Below, in pieces: positions 61,430-64,000 of a stretch of 64,000 nt of DNA. Position numbers and translations under genes: made by a program. Origin of the DNA: Schoenobius gigantellus (lineage: Eukaryota > Arthropoda > Insecta > Lepidoptera > Crambidae); NCBI GenBank assembly GCA_963935595.1, contig OZ012549.1, forward strand, positions 17,285,318 to 17,349,317, read 5' to 3'. Each line of letters opens with the position of its first letter. Within the stretch, counting starts at the first letter, position 1. A model generated the notes under the pieces. That model was given only the letters and a program-made list of their open reading frames with translations, did not search any database and had not been told where the DNA came from.

Positions 61430-64000
61430 ATAGGGTAGTTGACTCATATCAAAATTTATTAAAATATTGTTTATTTCTAACAGTATTTGGCATAAGGTTC
61501 CACAATATACCGATTTTAATAAATAACAATGAATGATTACTGTAAAATTTTAATTTGAAAATGCTAGAAATAATCTTTTTTATCTCACGCCGTAAACGCT
61601 TTGATATTCTGTGGTCAGGGCCGTGACGTCACTCATATAGTAAACAAAGAAATGTCAAATTTGATTCAACAACTCGTCGATTTGCACTATTCTTTCCTAA
61701 AACTGGCAAAAAATCGTCCAAATCTCCATTATTATATGTGTAAATATCGTAAATTATTTGTATTAATAGCAAAATCAACCATTGATGTTGGATTTGTGAG
61801 AGCAGATAGGTAGTAGAAATCTTCCGAAAATCGACAGATTGATGGTCAGGAGATTCTTTGTGTATCGCTCTAAACAATATAGGTACAATTTCAATACTGT
61901 TATAATGAAGAAGTGTACTTGTCAAGATTGTCACGCGGCAGAAGAGAGTTGCAAACATGCATTTTTGGTGTGGTTGCACCATCACAGTGAGGAGCTATTT
62001 TGTACAGCAGTTGAATGCTATTGGATAGAATTCTATCTCTCACAAGTCAAATAAACACTAAAAGTATTTACTTCAAGAGAAATATTGAAAAGAAAACATC
62101 AGGATCATGTGTCAAATACCAGTGTAGTACTGCAAGAATTTGTAAATGAACATAAAAAGAGAAAGATTGGCAGTTCTTCATTTGTCAAGCATGAAGAAAA
62201 TTACTGGGAGGAAAAATATATATACATTCACAGACACAGATTGTGACATATTTCTTAAAAAATAAAAGACCTCTTCAATGAAGAAAGAATAAAGTGCATA
62301 GAAAACTAAACCACGAATCATCAATACAGAAGTGCTCTTTAGTTCGAGCTTCGTTATAAACAATAACAGCTTCCATGTGCTATAAAGTCAGCCAGTGCAT
62401 AACACATGATGGTTCTTTTGTTGGGAAGATTTTTGGTGGGAAATCTTGCAGACACCTACGAGTATAATGAAATGTGGATAAAAGTTGAAAGATGAAGATT
62501 TGGGTTGAAATTTGCAAAATGTGACCTCATTTCTGATTAATACCCTGTAATAGTCTATTCAACAAACGGTATCCATAAAATTAGATTAATACAAAATTGT
62601 CATGCTCTTTTACTGAAAAAAATGTTAATTAACAAAGACGGAAAACTGTGAACAGTATGCTTAACTCAAGTATAGATGCAGATGTTTTGTGCTAAAGCAA
62701 AACTTATATACTTTTGTATTGCTAGCAGTATGTAATTTTGAAAACACTCAAAAGGTGACAATATTAGCTATAATAGGTATTTGTTCTAACAATCTGTATG
62801 TCAAAAAACTTGTTGATCAAATAGTGCCATTTTGGAAACATTTTTCCTAAATCATATGAAAGTATTACTTCATAATAAATCACTTTACTATTATTTTGAC
62901 TTTTATTACCTGCGACCTTAAGGCAATATTATATACAAATTAATAAATTTGATCTAACTCTATTCAACCTATTTGTACTTTTGGAACATATATATTTGAG
63001 TAACAATGATAAATATGAGCAACAAACCTATAAAATATTATAAATCTTTTAAGGTGTAACGGAAAAATAAAACACATGTATTTCAAATTAAAATATTTTG
63101 ATTCAACTTAAACCTTTACAAGTCATTATTGTCAAATAAACATAGAATTTTTTTTTTGTGAAGAACTTAATGACTAATGTAGTACAAAAATTTATTATGT
63201 CATCTTTAGATGTTAGTTATGTATAAAGTAAAGAAAAAAAAATCTTTATATTATTTATTTAATAAGAAGGGTCTTGTAAATTAGGAAGAGCACAGGCTGA
63301 CAACACAGCAATCACATTTAATATATTTGTATACGGCTTTAAAATGGATAACTTGCATATTCTTGCGTAAGCTGTTCTGAAATTTACCAGCCATGGTGGC
63401 CAGCAGGTTTAATCAGTGAAGATATAACATCTTTCAGTTTTACCAAACTGGACCTATTTACTTCTATGGTGCTTTGGTATATGAATACTTGAGTTATTTT
63501 GTTGAAATAATGTTGTTCTAGTTGACGGGTCACATTTTGATGTTGTGGCTGAGCATGCACTCCTTTGTATTATGTTGCACAACTTTTACTGCCTTATCAA
63601 TCTCGTTGTCAAGAGGAGAACAGGTTAGTACACATTAGTTCTCATTAAGTAACCACTGAAAGCAACAAATTTTAATTAGGTACTCAGTAAATTCAAGTAA
63701 AAGTTGTTTAGATAAATATATTCATTATGAAACTTTGATATTTTTGTTTGTATTACATACTTTTAAATTAATATTCAATTACATCATTATTCAATTGGAC
63801 ATAAGTACATATTCTTTTCTTTGAAACATCATCTAGTGTCAGTGTATAACTTAGATTAAATCAAAAAGGCGTGAATGGTCAAGTTTTCTCTCAGTTTTCT
63901 GGTCAAGTTAAAATTTGGTTGGTCGGCTGCATTGCAGTCAGTTTTCATTCTAACTGAAAGATAAAAATTTAATGAATGATTTTACATACAACCTAAAAAC
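61430..64000 (+). mobile_element. MULE-like element, copy 2 (runs off the window)
   Basis: Collinear with 25026-27560 at high identity (a few percent differences by eye). It has small indels: a 9-bp loss in the SWIM region near 61912, an insertion TTTTGGAACATATATATTTG near 62978-62998, and a CATTG duplication near 63930. The SWIM pattern KCTCQDCHAAEESCKH is intact at 61912-61960. The in-frame stops further on are the same as in copy 1. The right end lies beyond the window. Confidence 0.82.

Overview
This window looks like nuclear DNA from a moth or butterfly (Lepidoptera). Three host genes with insect-style introns sit far apart in AT-rich DNA that is mostly transposable elements. The repeat types support Lepidoptera: the 'GCGGGCGAAGCCGCGAGCGAAAAGCTAGT'-type Helitron-like ends (described here only in pieces), the 'GAGTCCGACTCGC...TTGGCCGG' repeat, an R1-clade LINE, Kiri/CR1-like LINEs and a tRNA-derived SINE. 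No species can be named from the sequence alone. Family names rest on motif recognition, not on a database search.

Host genes. (1) 1519-1656, minus strand: first coding exon of a Di-Ras small GTPase; the remaining exons lie left of the window. (2) 29276-30090, plus strand: a complete two-exon Integrator subunit 12 gene (INTS12, PHD finger, 241 aa). (3) 50511-57261, plus strand: four coding exons of a DM-domain transcription factor that best fits Dmrt93B. It has a DM zinc module, a DMA domain and a 5.4 kb first coding intron packed with repeats; its 3' end was not found.

Mobile layout, left to right. A full-length I-clade LINE (1957-11010, minus) has a 10-bp target duplication. An internally deleted copia element (6383-10270) with two 319-bp LTRs is nested in its ORF1. 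Next come three MITEs (12.0-12.6 kb), a 3' BEL/Pao remnant (13.0-15.1 kb), Helitron-like ends and unassigned short open frames (15.1-16.0 kb). At 18233-22226 is an apparently intact Sola-like DNA transposon with an 876-aa DDD-type transposase, matching TIRs and a 4-bp AGTA duplication. A TIR element (23.7-24.4 kb) follows, then a 3.1 kb MULE-like family with a decayed SWIM zinc-finger ORF (25.0-28.1 kb). A second copy of that family fills 61430-64000. After INTS12 come palindromic tandem repeats (32.2-33.3 kb), a LINE-ORF1/gypsy chimera (34.3-35.3 kb) and a hAT-type MITE. A short ORF resembling the start of a tyrosine-recombinase-like protein (35.9-36.1 kb) and a 1.4 kb TIR element (37.1-38.5 kb) come next. 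A Kiri/CR1-like LINE (38.9-44.4 kb) is broken by a second LINE. A dead Tc1 element (44.9-46.6 kb) sits in foldback repeats, and a SINE is split by a hAT-like insertion (48.0-49.7 kb) beside an intact SINE (50.0-50.3 kb). Inside the Dmrt intron a MITE carries a deleted R1-clade LINE (51.9-54.1 kb). To its right, another MITE carries a recent 5'-truncated LINE (58.7-60.4 kb).

The host genes show no operon-like relationship. The dominant theme is nested transposition: I-LINE <- copia, Kiri <- LINE, SINE <- hAT, MITE <- R1, MITE <- LINE. Several target duplications are readable base by base and give a relative order of events.
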